Assembly (NCBI RefSeq): GCF_003716585.1
Contig: NZ_PTJO01000001.1
Coordinates: 244,616 to 308,615 of the forward strand
Length of the DNA: 64,000 nucleotides
From: Corynebacterium alimapuense
GTDB lineage: Bacteria; Actinomycetota; Actinomycetes; Mycobacteriales; Mycobacteriaceae
Direction of reading: 5' to 3'
The notes under the pieces were generated by a model. That model ran no database searches. It was not told where the DNA came from and saw nothing but the letters and a program-made list of their open reading frames with translations. The translations under genes and the position numbers were made by a program. Below, piece after piece: positions 1-10,928 of this stretch. Position 1 is the first letter of the stretch. Each line of letters begins with the position of its first letter.

Positions 1-505
<505 letters not shown>

Positions 506-620
506 TTATCTCTCAATCAACTTTTCATCCCACCAGTATCATCAACCACAAATCTGTACTAATGTTGACTACTGATCTCACCGGCCACACGCGTATCAGT
601 AATTTCAGGGAGTCCACATA

Positions 621-2798
621 GTGCAGCAACGACGCCGAATCGCCATGTCACGGCAGGCCAGCGTCCGCCCGACGCTGGCTGCAATCTTGTCCGTTTCTCT
701 TGTAGTTTCCGCAGCAGTTGGCGGAAACCAGATCCTCAAGACACAACAGGCCGACCCCGGCCCCGTCAGCGTGATGAAAGAAACTGAGTCCTTCGCAACT
801 GGCGCCAATGTCGTCATCGAAGATGCCGCTATTAGTGCTCAATCCGGGGAAGCTGGCCCGCGTACCGTCAAGGAATTCACCCGCGACGAGACCTTCTCTA
901 TGTTCGCCGTGACCTGGGATGGACAGCGCGACCTGGCTGCCTATGTCCGAGCTGAAGCCGAGGACGGTTCTTGGAGTCCCTGGTACGACGCTGAGCCGGT
1001 TGACCAACTTGCTGCAGACGGCAAAGGTGGCACCGACCTGCTCTATATCGAGCCCACCAACCGCGTTCAGGTCTCCATTACCGGCGTTGACCTCTACAGC
1101 GACGATGACACTTCCCCTGAGGTAGATATCGCCCCAGCAGAGGCCGCACCTGCAGCGCAAGCTCCGGTTGAAGCAGCTCCCGTTGCGCCCGAGGCGGCAG
1201 CGCCCGCAGCAGAGGCACCTGTTGAAGCAGAACCCGCTGCGGCTCCCGCCGCAGCCGCACCGGTTGAGGCCGCACCGGTTGAGGCCGCACCGATCGCACA
1301 GACTATTGATGGTTTGGCGCCGATGCCGTCCAACTACGGCGATATCCTTCCAGTGGCTGATGTTGCCACCTCGGACGACCTAGACGTCGTCTTCATCGAT
1401 GGCAATGCTGATGAGGGTGGCATTGCCCTAGCCGCAGAGTCCACCACTTACGGCATGCCTGATGTGGTCACCCGCGCTGGCTGGGGTGCAGACGAGAGCA
1501 AGCGGTGTAGCTCACCGACCATTGACAGTGGTGGGGTCACTGCCGCTGTTGTCCACCACACTGCAGGTTCCAACAACTACAGTGCGGCAGAATCCGCTGG
1601 CATCATGCGTGGCATGTACAGCTATCACGCAGACTCGCTGAACTGGTGCGACATCGGATACAACGCGGTCGTCGATAAGTTCGGCACCATCTACGAGGGC
1701 CGCTACGGCGGTCTCGATGAGGCGGTCCAGGGCGCACATGTCGGCGGATTCAACCAAAACACCTTTGGTATCTCCATGATGGGCAACTACGACACCACTC
1801 AGCCTTCCGCAGAGCTCATCAAATCCGTCGGTGAAATGATTGGCTGGAAGGCCGCTATCTCCGACTTCGATCCAGAAGGAACCACGGGCCGCTACTCAGG
1901 TGGATTCAACGGTTCGAAGTTCTCAGCCGGCACGACCGCCAGCCTCCCGAATATTTTCGCCCACCGCGATGCGCACTATAACGCGTGCCCCGGACAGTAC
2001 GGTTACGCGCAGATGGATAACATTCGGGCATACGCCTCGGAGAAGTATGATGCCATCAACGCAGGTAGCGAGGACTCCAGTCAGAGCAGCTCATCTGCCA
2101 CCCCTAGCAGCTCACCCACAGCTCCCAGTAGCCCCGCTGTTGAGCCTTCCGAAGACCCCTCCCCCTCGGCATCTACGTCGACATCCACGTCCACGACTGT
2201 GCCTGATAAAGAGCCTTCCGAGAACGACTCCGTCACCTTCGAGCCCATAGAGACCGGGTCTGCGGCTAACACGATTAACAACGCCGTCAATGGCAATGAT
2301 TCTGCAATCATCTCGTTGATCGGCTCCATTGCCGCCATCGCAGTGTCCGCCCTCGCCGCAAATCCCGGTGAGGCTGGAGCCCTTACCCAGCTTGGTGATG
2401 TCAGTGTGCTCGAAGGTCTGAGTATCTCTGACCTTGAGCCTGTAGTGAGTACGCTCATCTCAATCAGCGGGGACTCTGAGATTGAACAAACCTGGAACCA
2501 GATCTATACCGTGTTCGGTCCGGTTCTTGGTAGCCCTCGCAGCGGAGTCGCCACTGCAGCCGCAACCGAGTACGCACTCTTCGACGACGGCATCATCCTC
2601 GATTCCGAACAGACGGGCACGTATGCGCTGTGGGGCACCATCGCTGATGTCTGGGCTGGCCAAGGCTTCGACCTAGGTCCGCTGGGTCTACCTCTCTCTA
2701 ACCAGTACTCAACAGGCGATCTGTTACGGGTGAACTTCGAAGGCGGCTATATCACCCTCGACCCGGCTACCGGCGAAGCCGATATCACCCTTAGCTAG
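621..2798 (+). CDS. Secreted N-acetylmuramoyl-L-alanine amidase / PGRP protein with LGFP-type C-terminus
   Basis: Predicted envelope protein that binds or cleaves peptidoglycan stems. The GTG at 621 is preceded by CAGGGAGT; an ATG at 645 is an alternative. A hydrophobic export segment covers about residues 18-35. An Ala/Pro/Glu/Val-rich low-complexity stretch lies at about 170-225. The amidase_2/PGRP domain follows from about 280 to 470, with zinc-site motifs VVHHTAG (about 310) and [12 protein letters not shown] (about 448). A Ser/Thr/Pro linker runs to about 540, and the C-terminal 90 residues contain LGSP and LGLP motifs resembling LGFP wall-anchoring repeats that bind arabinogalactan in mycolate actinobacteria. 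Its 3' end overlaps glpK by 8 nt in convergent orientation. Catalytic activity is inferred from the retained His and Cys ligands. Confidence 0.88.
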   Translation: MQQRRRIAMSRQASVRPTLAAILSVSLVVSAAVGGNQILKTQQADPGPVSVMKETESFATGANVVIEDAAISAQSGEAGPRTVKEFTRDETFSMFAVTWDGQRDLAAYVRAEAEDGSWSPWYDAEPVDQLAADGKGGTDLLYIEPTNRVQVSITGVDLYSDDDTSPEVDIAPAEAAPAAQAPVEAAPVAPEAAAPAAEAPVEAEPAAAPAAAAPVEAAPVEAAPIAQTIDGLAPMPSNYGDILPVADVATSDDLDVVFIDGNADEGGIALAAESTTYGMPDVVTRAGWGADESKRCSSPTIDSGGVTAAVVHHTAGSNNYSAAESAGIMRGMYSYHADSLNWCDIGYNAVVDKFGTIYEGRYGGLDEAVQGAHVGGFNQNTFGISMMGNYDTTQPSAELIKSVGEMIGWKAAISDFDPEGTTGRYSGGFNGSKFSAGTTASLPNIFAHRDAHYNACPGQYGYAQMDNIRAYASEKYDAINAGSEDSSQSSSSATPSSSPTAPSSPAVEPSEDPSPSASTSTSTSTTVPDKEPSENDSVTFEPIETGSAANTINNAVNGNDSAIISLIGSIAAIAVSALAANPGEAGALTQLGDVSVLEGLSISDLEPVVSTLISISGDSEIEQTWNQIYTVFGPVLGSPRSGVATAAATEYALFDDGIILDSEQTGTYALWGTIADVWAGQGFDLGPLGLPLSNQYSTGDLLRVNFEGGYITLDPATGEADITLS
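1130..1296 (+). repeat. Ala/Pro/Glu-coding low-complexity repeat with a 15-nt tandem
   Basis: This stretch inside the amidase gene codes for degenerate EAAP/VEAAP-type units. Within it GTTGAGGCCGCACCG occurs twice in perfect tandem at 1263-1277 and 1278-1292, with further diverged copies upstream. The 15-nt unit keeps frame, so copy number could vary without disrupting the protein. Confidence 0.75.
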
Positions 2799-4308
2799 CC
2801 CAGTCTAAGGAACGCTCAACCGCGCGATCCCAGCCCTCGACCAGCTTGTCTCGCTGTTCGGGGGTCCATGTCGGCGACCACGAGCGATCAGCTGATTGAA
2901 GCGCTCGCACTTCATCAATCCCCGACCAAAAGCCAGCGCCAATGCCGGCTGCGAAAGCTGCTCCCATAGCTGTAGTCTCAATAATCTTCGGGCGGACCAC
3001 CTCTGCCCCCAGGATGTCTGCCTGTAGCTGCATCAACAGGTCATTGGCGGACATTCCCCCGTCGACCCACAGTCGGGTGAGCTCAATACCAGAATCTGCT
3101 GCCATCGCCTGGACGACTTCTCGGATCTGCAGCGCGGTGGCCTCTAGTACGGCACGTGCGATGTGGCGGCGATCGGCAAAGCGGGTCAGCCCTACTATGA
3201 CCCCGCGGGCATCCGGCCGCCAGCGCGGAGCAAACAATCCTGAAAACGCAGGCACGATGTAGACCCCGCCATTGTCATCGACCTCGCCTGCGAGTCTTTC
3301 GATCGCCGCAGCATTGGGGATAATCCCTAATTGATCGCGCAGCCACTGAACCAGCGATCCGCCCACTGCGACGGATCCTTCCAGAGCATAAACCGGAGCT
3401 TGCCCCTCGAATTCATAGAGAACGGTGCTCAGCAATCCATGTCTACTGTACTTCGGCTCTGTCCCGGTATTGAGCAGTAAAAACAGCCCAGTGCCATAGG
3501 TGTTCTTCGCATCCCCGACGTCAAAGCAGCCTTGCCCAAACATTGCCGCTTGCTGGTCTCCTAGCACTCCGGTGAGCGGAATCTGCGCCAAAGTTCCCCG
3601 CTGACGTACTCGGCCAAAATTTCCTACGGAAGGACGAATAGTCGGGAGAATGCTCATCGGCACGCCTAGCGATTCACACAACTGCGGATCCCATTGCCTG
3701 GTGCGCAAATCCATCAGAAGGGTACGCGAAGCATTAGTCACATCGGTGGCATGGACGGCTGGAGAATCTCCATCGCCTAAGGCGCCACCGGTGAGGTTCC
3801 ATAGCAACCAGGTATCCATGGTTCCGGCTAAGAGCTCACCGGCGGCCGCTCTTTCGCGTGCACCCTCAACATGGTCAAGAATCCAGGCAATCTTCGGACC
3901 GGCAGAGTAGGAATTGACCAGCAAGCCGGTGCGTTTGAGCCAGCGGGCTGGATCCTCCCCACTGATATCTGCAGTACGGGTGTCTTGCCAGACAATCGCG
4001 TGGTAAATCGGTAATCCAGTGGCCTTATCCCACACCACTGCGGTCTCGCGCTGATTGGTGATCCCCAAAGCGACAATGTCCTCGGGGGATGCGTCAATGT
4101 CGACTAACGCCTCTGAGACTGCATGGCGGGTATTGCCCCATATCTCCAGGGCATCATGTTCCACCCAGCCTTGTTGCGGCATGATTTGGGAATGCTCGAA
4201 TTGAGCCGAGGAAACTACCCGGCCAGCGTGATCGACGAGAATGCATCGCGTCGAGGTCGTGCCTTGGTCTATGGCAGCGACATATTGATTTAGTTGGATT
4301 GCGGACAC
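2791..4308 (-). CDS. glpK: Glycerol kinase
   Basis: ATP-dependent phosphorylation of glycerol to sn-glycerol 3-phosphate, cytoplasmic. The FGGY-kinase fold is evident from [12 protein letters not shown] at the N-terminus, TDVTNASRT around residue 230 and [13 protein letters not shown] near residue 410. I place the start at the GTG at 4308, giving 505 residues, the normal size for GlpK; the open frame continues upstream to 4395 but those residues do not resemble the family. No strong ribosome binding site is visible. It is a single gene converging on the PGRP gene with an 8-nt 3' overlap. A PlsC-type acyltransferase and a glycerophosphodiester phosphodiesterase lie within 20 kb, but not in the same operon. 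Confidence 0.93.
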   Translation of the reverse strand: MSAIQLNQYVAAIDQGTTSTRCILVDHAGRVVSSAQFEHSQIMPQQGWVEHDALEIWGNTRHAVSEALVDIDASPEDIVALGITNQRETAVVWDKATGLPIYHAIVWQDTRTADISGEDPARWLKRTGLLVNSYSAGPKIAWILDHVEGARERAAAGELLAGTMDTWLLWNLTGGALGDGDSPAVHATDVTNASRTLLMDLRTRQWDPQLCESLGVPMSILPTIRPSVGNFGRVRQRGTLAQIPLTGVLGDQQAAMFGQGCFDVGDAKNTYGTGLFLLLNTGTEPKYSRHGLLSTVLYEFEGQAPVYALEGSVAVGGSLVQWLRDQLGIIPNAAAIERLAGEVDDNGGVYIVPAFSGLFAPRWRPDARGVIVGLTRFADRRHIARAVLEATALQIREVVQAMAADSGIELTRLWVDGGMSANDLLMQLQADILGAEVVRPKIIETTAMGAAFAAGIGAGFWSGIDEVRALQSADRSWSPTWTPEQRDKLVEGWDRAVERSLDWAS

Positions 4309-5007
4309 AGTTTCGAGTTTGCCATGGTTTAACCAGACGATGCCAGAGTCGAAGTACCTACTCGACCACTTCGAAGTCCCAGACTTAGCGGGCAAAGATC
4401 TGACCTAAACCACAGCCCGCTTAATCTGACAGATACCGACCTCAACGGTTATCCCTTGACACGCGGCAGCAATGCGACTGGAACTTCCCTGCCCCTTCAG
4501 CCGTCTGCCACCGCGCTAGCGGCCTGCCAGCGCTAGCCCAATAGTGAACTACTCATCTCATGGCGAGACCCCGTTGAGCTATGCGACAGGCGATCGGCGC
4601 ACCGGGGCCCTACATCTGGGCAGCGCTTCTAGCACTGGGACTTTCGTCCAAATAGGTCGATTGAGCTGCACCTATCCCTATCACGATTTAGCTAGAGCGC
4701 GCTTTTCCCCAACAGGACACCAACACCACAGTTTCTAACTGTTAACCAATCGTTATTATTTTGGGCTAGTTCCGGAACGGTTCGTATCGTATCCTTATCT
4801 CATGTTGGAACAACCGAATCAATCTCTGCGAATCCCCGATCGGAGAGCAAGGAGAGATTCTGCAGCCAACAAATTCAACACGTGATCGACCACCACATCA
4901 CATGTTGTTCAAGCAATAGGGCCACAACGGTATTCGATCCCCACAGCTACGAGAGATGCCAGCCAAAGTCGCGCTTTTTAAAACACCACATTCAAGGAGG
5001 ACTGCAG
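4309..5007. other. 699-nt intergenic region, no gene recognised
   Basis: Separates divergent glpK and the MFS exporter. I see no convincing coding frame, tRNA or known riboswitch. It contains a 7-bp inverted repeat (GCTAGCG 4515-4521 with CGCTAGC 4531-4537), an AT-rich patch around 4735-4765 and several TANNNT hexamers near 4785-4800 that could be the exporter promoter. A strong Shine-Dalgarno, AAGGAGGA, ends the region just before the ATG at 5008. The length suggests a long leader or regulator sites for one of the flanking genes. Confidence 0.4.
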
Positions 5008-6447
5008 ATGAGTAACTCAACTACTTCCACTACTACTACGCAGACCACACCAAATATTACCGCGCGTTCAGTCGTTGGATTCTTAGTATTTTGCGAAATA
5101 GCCAGCGGATTCGTCCAAGGCTATTACCCCGCTTTACTTGCCGACATCGCAGCAAATTTGCAGGTCAGCGATGCTGACATTACCTGGTTTTTGACCGTGC
5201 AAACCCTCTCCGCAGCAGTCAGCGTCCCACTGCTTTCAAAATTGGGTGACATATACGGACACCGCCGAATCTTGCGCATCGCTACTCTCTGCGTGCTCAT
5301 CGGCGTATTCATCACTGCGTTGCTTCCCAGCTATCCAGTGGTTCTCGCCGCCCGCATCCTTGTCGGACCGCTAGCAGTCTGGTTGCCACTTGAAATTGCG
5401 CTAGTACACAACCGGATCAGCGGACATACCGCCCGCGCGTCAATTGGCATCCTCGCAGCCAGCCTGACCGGTGGTGCGATTTTCGGAACCATTTCTTCAG
5501 GCCTCATTTCAGCATTTTCCCCATCGCTCACATTGACCCTGATGGTGCCGGTAGTGCTGGTCGTGGGCAGCGTCTTCGCCGTGTTCTTCAAAGTTCCTGA
5601 ATCAACACATCTCACGAAATCCACCATCGATATCCCAGGCTTTATTGGCCTCTCCATCGCCATGGTTGCCTTGCTATTCGGGCTTCGCCTGGCCTCGAGT
5701 TCAGGATTTTCTTCGGGCTCCACGCTGGGGACTCTCGCGGTTGCCCTGCTCGTGTTCACCCTATGGGTGAAATGGGAACTCAAAACAGAATCTCCCGCAG
5801 TGGACATTCGCATGATCGTCTCAGGCCGCCTCGGCCCCATCTATCTCACTGCATTCCTGTTTGGCATGGTGCTATTCGGCACCCAGTCGCCCATCACTAC
5901 CTTCCTGTCAGCAGATCCAGACCAGGTCGGCTACGGCTTCGCAGGTTCAGCCAGCACTGCATCCGCAGTAATCGCCGTAATCACCATCATGGCAACAATT
6001 GGCGCCAGCCTCTTCGCTCCGATATCTCGCAAGATCGGAATCCGCGCAGTGTTGATCACTGGTGCCGTGCTGCCCGCAGGCGCCTGGATTTTCCAAATCA
6101 TCTGGCACACCGAGTTGTGGCATATCGTCTCCGCAAATGCAGTCGGCGGGATCGGCATGGGACTGCTCATGGGCGCACTACCTGCACTCCTCGCGGAGCT
6201 CGCCCCAACTGGTTCCACTGGCATCGCAGCTGGAATCTACAACTCCTTGCGCACTCTCGGAGGCGCAGCAGCTGGCGCAATTTTCGCCCTAGTGCTGGCC
6301 TCCTTCACCGCTGAAGGAGAACTGGTCTCCGACCTAGGCGGCTATCTCACCATTTGGGCGATCAGTGCTGCTGCATTCATCATCGCGATCATTGCGCTAT
6401 CACGCATGCAGTTGCCTGATACCTCCCTGCAATCAACCAATCACTAA
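5008..6447 (+). CDS. MFS transporter, DHA2-like, probably drug or metabolite exporter
   Basis: Polytopic inner-membrane protein of 479 residues with about 14 hydrophobic segments, typical of DHA2-type proton antiporters. The loop motif GDIYGHRRI after the second segment matches the MFS signature GxLaDrxGrkxxl. The ATG at 5008 is chosen because AAGGAGGA lies 6 nt before it; an in-frame upstream extension to 4882 has no ribosome site and is hydrophilic. The N-terminus is a Ser/Thr-rich tail. An M20 amidohydrolase gene follows after 23 nt and is probably cotranscribed, which suggests the exported or imported compound is an amino-acid conjugate or peptide. The substrate cannot be read from the sequence. 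Confidence 0.85.
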   Translation: MSNSTTSTTTTQTTPNITARSVVGFLVFCEIASGFVQGYYPALLADIAANLQVSDADITWFLTVQTLSAAVSVPLLSKLGDIYGHRRILRIATLCVLIGVFITALLPSYPVVLAARILVGPLAVWLPLEIALVHNRISGHTARASIGILAASLTGGAIFGTISSGLISAFSPSLTLTLMVPVVLVVGSVFAVFFKVPESTHLTKSTIDIPGFIGLSIAMVALLFGLRLASSSGFSSGSTLGTLAVALLVFTLWVKWELKTESPAVDIRMIVSGRLGPIYLTAFLFGMVLFGTQSPITTFLSADPDQVGYGFAGSASTASAVIAVITIMATIGASLFAPISRKIGIRAVLITGAVLPAGAWIFQIIWHTELWHIVSANAVGGIGMGLLMGALPALLAELAPTGSTGIAAGIYNSLRTLGGAAAGAIFALVLASFTAEGELVSDLGGYLTIWAISAAAFIIAIIALSRMQLPDTSLQSTNH

Positions 6448-6470
6448 TAGTAAGAATAGGACTACCTCAG

Positions 6471-7670
6471 ATGACTACACCTGACTTTGTTGCAGATGCC
6501 CGTGAAATCCTCCCGGAGCTCGTCGCACTACGCCGCTCGCTGCATGCAGATCCTGAATTGGGACTCGAGATACCTCGCACCCAGCGCCAAGTACTTGATG
6601 CTCTCGAAGGCCTTCCACTAGAGATCACCACCGGCGCCAATAGCACCACCTCCGTCGTTGCGGTCTTGCGCGGCGCACTCCCCGGGCCAGTGGTCCTCCT
6701 GCGCGGAGACATGGACGGACTGCCGATCAAAGAAGAAACCGGCCTTGACTTTGCCTCTACCAATGACGCAATGCACGCGTGTGGACACGACTTGCACACG
6801 GCCGGCCTGGTAGGCGCCGCAAAGCTGCTTTCCAAGCACCAGGACACGCTCGCTGGATCTGTGATTTTTATGTTCCAGCCCGGCGAGGAGGGCCATGGCG
6901 GAGCCAAGGTCATGATCGACGAAGGTCTCCTAGAGGCCGCTGGAGATCGTCCAGTCGGCGCCTACGCCATCCATGTCGCACCAGGCCCGAAGGGATTTTT
7001 CGCTACTCGATCAGGTGCCGCCGCAGCTGGATCCAACCAACTCCGTGTCACCGTTAATGGCCGTGGTGGCCATGGTTCGCAGCCACACCAAACTCTCGAC
7101 CCAGTTCCAGTTGCAGCTGAAATCGTGCTGGCATTGCAGAGTTTCGTTACTCGCTCATTTGATGCGTTCGATCCAGTCGTGTTGTCCGTAACCCAGCTTG
7201 ATACCGGGGCAGGGGCAATCAACGTCATCCCGGAAAAGGCGCACCTGGCGGCTACCGTCCGCACCATGTCTCAAGCATCACTGGCAATTTTGCAGGAGGG
7301 GCTCCCCAGACTCGTCAAGGGCATTGCCTCCGCGCACGGTATGGACGCCGATGTGGATTTCAAGGTCATGTACCCAGCCACCGTCAACGATCCTGCCGAA
7401 ACTGAACTCGTTCTGAAAACTCTCGGTAGCGCATTTGGATCAAAGCGGGCCCAAGAAATGCCCAGCCCCATCATGGGATCCGAGGACTTTGCATTCGTCC
7501 TTGACGAGGTTCCAGGCACCTTCATGGCGCTCATGGCCTCGCCGCCAGAGATCGATCTGGCCACGGCAGAGTGGAACCACTCTCCTCGAGTCCTATTCGA
7601 TGACGCTGTTTTGGGCGATCAAGCAGCCGCGCTGGCGCACATTGCTTTTGCCCGCACGGCCAAAGGTTAA
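6471..7670 (+). CDS. M20-family amidohydrolase (N-acyl amino acid / hippurate hydrolase-like)
   Basis: Zinc-dependent cytoplasmic amidohydrolase of 399 residues that typically removes an acyl group from an N-acyl amino acid or opens an indole-acetyl-amino-acid type conjugate. Motifs in order: RRSLHADPELGLE (about 22), GDMDGLPIKEETG (about 80), the metal ligand block MHACGHDLHTA (about 101), PGEEGHGGAKVMIDEG (about 140) and MGSEDFAFVLDEVPG near the C-terminus. The dimerisation-domain motif GRGGHGSQPHQTLDP is present. It sits 23 nt downstream of the MFS exporter and is followed by a hairpin terminator, so the two likely form an operon. The substrate is unknown. Confidence 0.88.
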   Translation: MTTPDFVADAREILPELVALRRSLHADPELGLEIPRTQRQVLDALEGLPLEITTGANSTTSVVAVLRGALPGPVVLLRGDMDGLPIKEETGLDFASTNDAMHACGHDLHTAGLVGAAKLLSKHQDTLAGSVIFMFQPGEEGHGGAKVMIDEGLLEAAGDRPVGAYAIHVAPGPKGFFATRSGAAAAGSNQLRVTVNGRGGHGSQPHQTLDPVPVAAEIVLALQSFVTRSFDAFDPVVLSVTQLDTGAGAINVIPEKAHLAATVRTMSQASLAILQEGLPRLVKGIASAHGMDADVDFKVMYPATVNDPAETELVLKTLGSAFGSKRAQEMPSPIMGSEDFAFVLDEVPGTFMALMASPPEIDLATAEWNHSPRVLFDDAVLGDQAAALAHIAFARTAKG

Positions 7671-7696
7671 GAGAACCCAAGTTTCACCCTGGTAAA

Positions 7697-7727
7697 GGGC
7701 CGGCCCAAGCATCCGCTGGACCGGCCC
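7697..7727. terminator. GC-rich hairpin between convergent genes
   Basis: GGGCCGG (7697-7703) pairs with CCGGCCC (7721-7727), extended inward past one mismatch by CC/GG. It lies between the M20 gene and the convergent HAD gene and could serve both strands. No clear T-tract follows, so termination is inferred from position and stem strength. Confidence 0.55.
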
Positions 7728-7765
7728 TGAGCCGTATCTTCCACTAGATGTAGCTAGGAGCCGGT

Positions 7766-8605
7766 TTAAAACCAGCGCTCAAGCACTTGCGCTACTCCGC
7801 TGTCATCGTTGGTGCCGGTGACATAATCAGCAGCTTGCTTTACCGAAGTTCTAGCGTTGCCCATCGCCACACCGAAACCTGCCCACTGCAGCATTTCGAT
7901 GTCATTAGGCATATCGCCAAAACAGAGCACGTCTTTTTGTTCGAGGCCATGTAGCTGAGCGAGAGTCGAGACACCGAGTGCTTTAGTCACACCAGGAGCG
8001 GCAACCTCAAGCAATCCCTCGTCCATTGAAAAGGTCACATGGGCATCCATGGGATCAATGAAAGGCGAAATGAGGTCATACATCTCAGACGCCGACAAAC
8101 GCTCATTGCGCAAAATAAGCTTCACGGCGGGTTCTGCGATGACCTCATGTGCTGGCACTACGCCAAAACCCTGTCCCTCCCAGGTATGGAGAAAATTGGG
8201 CGAGGTCAAAAACATCTCTTCCTCTGCATCAAGAGCAGAGCTGCCAGCACGCTCGCAACCGATAGCAACGCCGCCGTAGCTGTGGAAAGCCTCAAGCGCT
8301 GAGCCTAGAACGGACTCCATGGTCTCAGGCTCGAGGACATGAGCGCGCAGCACTCGATCGTTGGCAGAATCATAGAGAACCGCTCCATTTGCGGTCACAC
8401 ATACCGGACGAATCGGCAGCTGGTCGAGGACTGGATAGATCCAGCGGTGCGGCCGGCCGGTAGCCAGCGCTACCTCAGCACCAGAACGAACAGCTCGAAT
8501 CACAGCATCACGTACTCGCGGGGTCACCCGCTCCCGTGAATCCAGTAACGTGCCATCGACATCGCTAGCGATCAGCGTCGGTGCATGCTCAGTATCGACT
8601 GTCAT
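7766..8605 (-). CDS. HAD-superfamily phosphatase, Cof type
   Basis: Cytoplasmic phosphatase of 279 residues acting on a small phosphorylated metabolite. HAD motif I is ASDVDGTLLDS (residues 13-23), motif II ATGRPH, and motif IV CFGDMPNDIEML near residue 225; the large C2 cap between them is typical of Cof/YbiV-type enzymes. It is the third gene of serS-plsC-HAD: its ATG overlaps the stop of the acyltransferase gene by 4 nt (ATGA), implying translational coupling. The substrate is not predictable, but the coupling to an acyltransferase makes a lipid head-group phosphate one possibility. Confidence 0.88.
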   Translation of the reverse strand: MTVDTEHAPTLIASDVDGTLLDSRERVTPRVRDAVIRAVRSGAEVALATGRPHRWIYPVLDQLPIRPVCVTANGAVLYDSANDRVLRAHVLEPETMESVLGSALEAFHSYGGVAIGCERAGSSALDAEEEMFLTSPNFLHTWEGQGFGVVPAHEVIAEPAVKLILRNERLSASEMYDLISPFIDPMDAHVTFSMDEGLLEVAAPGVTKALGVSTLAQLHGLEQKDVLCFGDMPNDIEMLQWAGFGVAMGNARTSVKQAADYVTGTNDDSGVAQVLERWF

Positions 8606-9549
8606 CGCCTCCGAAAGATCTTCTTGAATCGATCGAATCGGGTCCGGGTATTGCCGAGCGCTTTGTCAGCGCGCTTGTTGAGCCGATCCGCGACCTTGTT
8701 TTCCTTCTTTTCCTTCCGCTTCCTGCGTTCTTCAAGATCAAGTACATCGGCGTCTTCGAGCGTCGGCGCACTTCCGCCCAAAGCCTCCGGAATCCAAAAT
8801 TCTCCAGCAGGGAATGGCCCGTACTCGCAGGCGTAGTCCTCGCGAACCTGATCGAGCAATTCCTGCATCGCAGTTTTGAGCCGCTCAGTCGCCTGATCCG
8901 GATCACCAGCAGGATCAATGGGCGAGCCCACCCGAATAAAGATCGGGGTATTGCTCCGGCCTAAGTGCTTAGGGTGATCTTTGGTCCAAATACGTTGCGA
9001 ACCCCAGATTGCCACTGGCAGCAATGGCGCTTCAGCCTCCGCTGCAATCCGGGCAGCACCATTTTTGAAGTCTTTAAGTTCAAAAGATCGCGAAATAGTG
9101 GCTTCCGGAAAAATCCCGACTAGTTGTCCTTGTCCCAAACGCTCAACGGCTTCGTGCAACGCAGAACCACCCGAGGATCGGTCTACTGGGAGGTGATGCA
9201 TGCGTTCCATGAGACCACCGGCTACCGGGACACGGAAGATCTCTTGCTTGGACATAAACCGAACTAACCGCTTGCCTCGCAGGTGAGCAGGGATTCCAGC
9301 AAAGATGAAATCGTAGTAACCGGTGTGATTGCTCGCCAATAGTGCAGGTCCAGTCTCAGGGATATTCTCAGCACCAAAGACAGTGATTTTGATCCCTTGA
9401 ACCCGCATAATCCTTTTGACTAGGGGGATAATCCACCGACCATAAGGCCGCTCTCGGGACTCAGTGGGGTGATCAGCGACCTTCGCTAGCCCAGTGGGAA
9501 CCCGAAACCCGCCACGTCGCTGGAATTGCTTATGCGCAATCATGCTCAT
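8602..9549 (-). CDS. PlsC-family 1-acyl-sn-glycerol-3-phosphate acyltransferase
   Basis: Membrane-associated acyltransferase of 315 residues for phospholipid or related glycerolipid acylation. The catalytic H(X4)D is NHTGYYD at about residue 76, and the substrate-binding block FPEATIS replaces the usual FPEGTRS, a common variant. The C-terminal 60 residues are strongly charged (Glu/Lys/Arg-rich, including [12 protein letters not shown]) and look disordered. The start codon overlaps the serS stop (ATGA) and its own stop overlaps the HAD gene, so the three genes are translated as a coupled unit. Confidence 0.88.
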   Translation of the reverse strand: MSMIAHKQFQRRGGFRVPTGLAKVADHPTESRERPYGRWIIPLVKRIMRVQGIKITVFGAENIPETGPALLASNHTGYYDFIFAGIPAHLRGKRLVRFMSKQEIFRVPVAGGLMERMHHLPVDRSSGGSALHEAVERLGQGQLVGIFPEATISRSFELKDFKNGAARIAAEAEAPLLPVAIWGSQRIWTKDHPKHLGRSNTPIFIRVGSPIDPAGDPDQATERLKTAMQELLDQVREDYACEYGPFPAGEFWIPEALGGSAPTLEDADVLDLEERRKRKEKKENKVADRLNKRADKALGNTRTRFDRFKKIFRRR

Positions 9550-10805
9550 TTCCTCGGCTCAAGGATGTCCTTGCCCACGAAGGGGCGCAGTGCTTCGGGC
9601 ACCACGACGGAGCCATCCGCCTGCTGGTTGTTTTCGAGGATGGCCACCAACCAACGAGTGGTAGCCAAAGTGCCGTTGAGTGTCGCAGCCACCTGGGCTT
9701 TTCCGCTCGCGTCCCGGTAGCGTGTCTGCAACCGACGACCTTGGAAAGTGGTGCAGTTAGAGGTTGAAGTCAGTTCACGGTAGGTGCCCTGCGTAGGTAC
9801 CCACGCCTCGGTATCGAATTTACGGGCTGCGGATGAACCAAGATCTCCACCAGCAACGTCAATGATGCGATAAGGAACTTCGACCGCTGAGAGCATGTCC
9901 CGTTCCATCTGCAGCAAATCGCGATGCTGCTGTTCGGCTTCTTCGGGGCGGCAGTAGACAAACATTTCGACCTTGTCGAACTGGTGAACACGCAAAATAC
10001 CTTTGGTGTCCTTGCCGTAGGAGCCTGCCTCACGTCGGAAGCAAGAAGACCAACCGGCGTACTTAACCGGTCCGTCCTTCAAATCAATAATCTCATCCTT
10101 GTGATAACCAGCCAGTGCCACCTCAGAGGTTCCTACTAGATAGAGATCATCGCGCTCAAGGTAGTAAATCTCTTCAGCGTGGTTGCCCAAGAAACCGGTG
10201 CCGGACATGATTTCCGGACGCACCAGCACTGGTGGGACCATGAGAGTAAAACCAGCATCCCGGGCTTTTTGTGCGGCGAGTGTGAGCATTCCCAGCTGCA
10301 GGAAAGCCCCGTCTCCGGTGAGGTAGTAGAAGCGGGCGCCACCAACTTTGGTGCCACGCTCCATGTCGATCAAGCCAAGACTAGTGCCCAGCTCTAGGTG
10401 ATCTTTCGGTTCAAAATCGAACTGACGCGGCTGGCCAACATGCTCAAGTACGACGAAATCATCTTCACCGCCAGCAGGTGCTCCGGCGACGACATTGGAC
10501 AGCCGCAGCTGAATCTCTTTAACTGTGGCCTCCGAAGATTTTTGCACCTCCTCGGCTGCCTTAACTTTGGCTTTGAGTTCATTGGAACCCGCCAATAGCG
10601 CCGGGCGGTCTTCTGGGGCGGCTTGGCCGATCTTCCGACCGAAGGCTTTCTGCTCGCTGCGCAAGGCATCTGCCAATTGGATGGCCTCTCGGCGGGCCTC
10701 ATCAGCGCTCAGCAACTCATCAACAAGACCAGGATCCTCCCCACGGGTAACCTGTGAGGTACGGACTACATCTGGATTATCGCGGAGAAATTTAAGATCA
10801 ATCAC
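9546..10805 (-). CDS. serS: Seryl-tRNA synthetase
   Basis: Class II aminoacyl-tRNA synthetase charging tRNA-Ser (and tRNA-Sec where present). The 419-residue length is standard. The N-terminal helical arm (about residues 30-100) is followed by the catalytic core with motif 2 [14 protein letters not shown] around residue 260 and motif 3 in the C-terminal part; the region [17 protein letters not shown] is diagnostic for SerRS. Start is the GTG at 10805. It heads the serS-plsC-HAD operon and is divergent from the farR-like regulator 123 nt away. Confidence 0.96.
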   Translation of the reverse strand: MIDLKFLRDNPDVVRTSQVTRGEDPGLVDELLSADEARREAIQLADALRSEQKAFGRKIGQAAPEDRPALLAGSNELKAKVKAAEEVQKSSEATVKEIQLRLSNVVAGAPAGGEDDFVVLEHVGQPRQFDFEPKDHLELGTSLGLIDMERGTKVGGARFYYLTGDGAFLQLGMLTLAAQKARDAGFTLMVPPVLVRPEIMSGTGFLGNHAEEIYYLERDDLYLVGTSEVALAGYHKDEIIDLKDGPVKYAGWSSCFRREAGSYGKDTKGILRVHQFDKVEMFVYCRPEEAEQQHRDLLQMERDMLSAVEVPYRIIDVAGGDLGSSAARKFDTEAWVPTQGTYRELTSTSNCTTFQGRRLQTRYRDASGKAQVAATLNGTLATTRWLVAILENNQQADGSVVVPEALRPFVGKDILEPRK

Positions 10806-10916
10806 GCTCTTGAGCCTACCGCGCGACGGGTGTCTACGCGTCTCCGCATCCCCAGTGACTTTCCCCTAGGACGAGATATTCCCGCTATAAGTCGCCACTG
10901 GTCATAACCAGAAGGT

Positions 10917-10922
10917 TAAGAT
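10917..10922 (+). promoter_or_regulatory. Predicted -10 of a leaderless farR transcript
   Basis: TAAGAT followed by 6 nt and the ATG at 10929, with no Shine-Dalgarno at proper spacing. This matches the leaderless arrangement seen at several other genes of the window. Confidence 0.4.
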
Positions 10923-10928
10923 AGCAGT

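Noticed and set aside
4309..4395. N-terminal extension of glycerol kinase
   Set aside because: The extra residues do not resemble GlpK, whose conserved sequence starts right after the GTG at 4308.
4544..4738. 64-codon open frame in the glpK/exporter gap
   Set aside because: No ribosome site, no leaderless -10, composition unlike the neighbours and no recognisable motif; chance frame.
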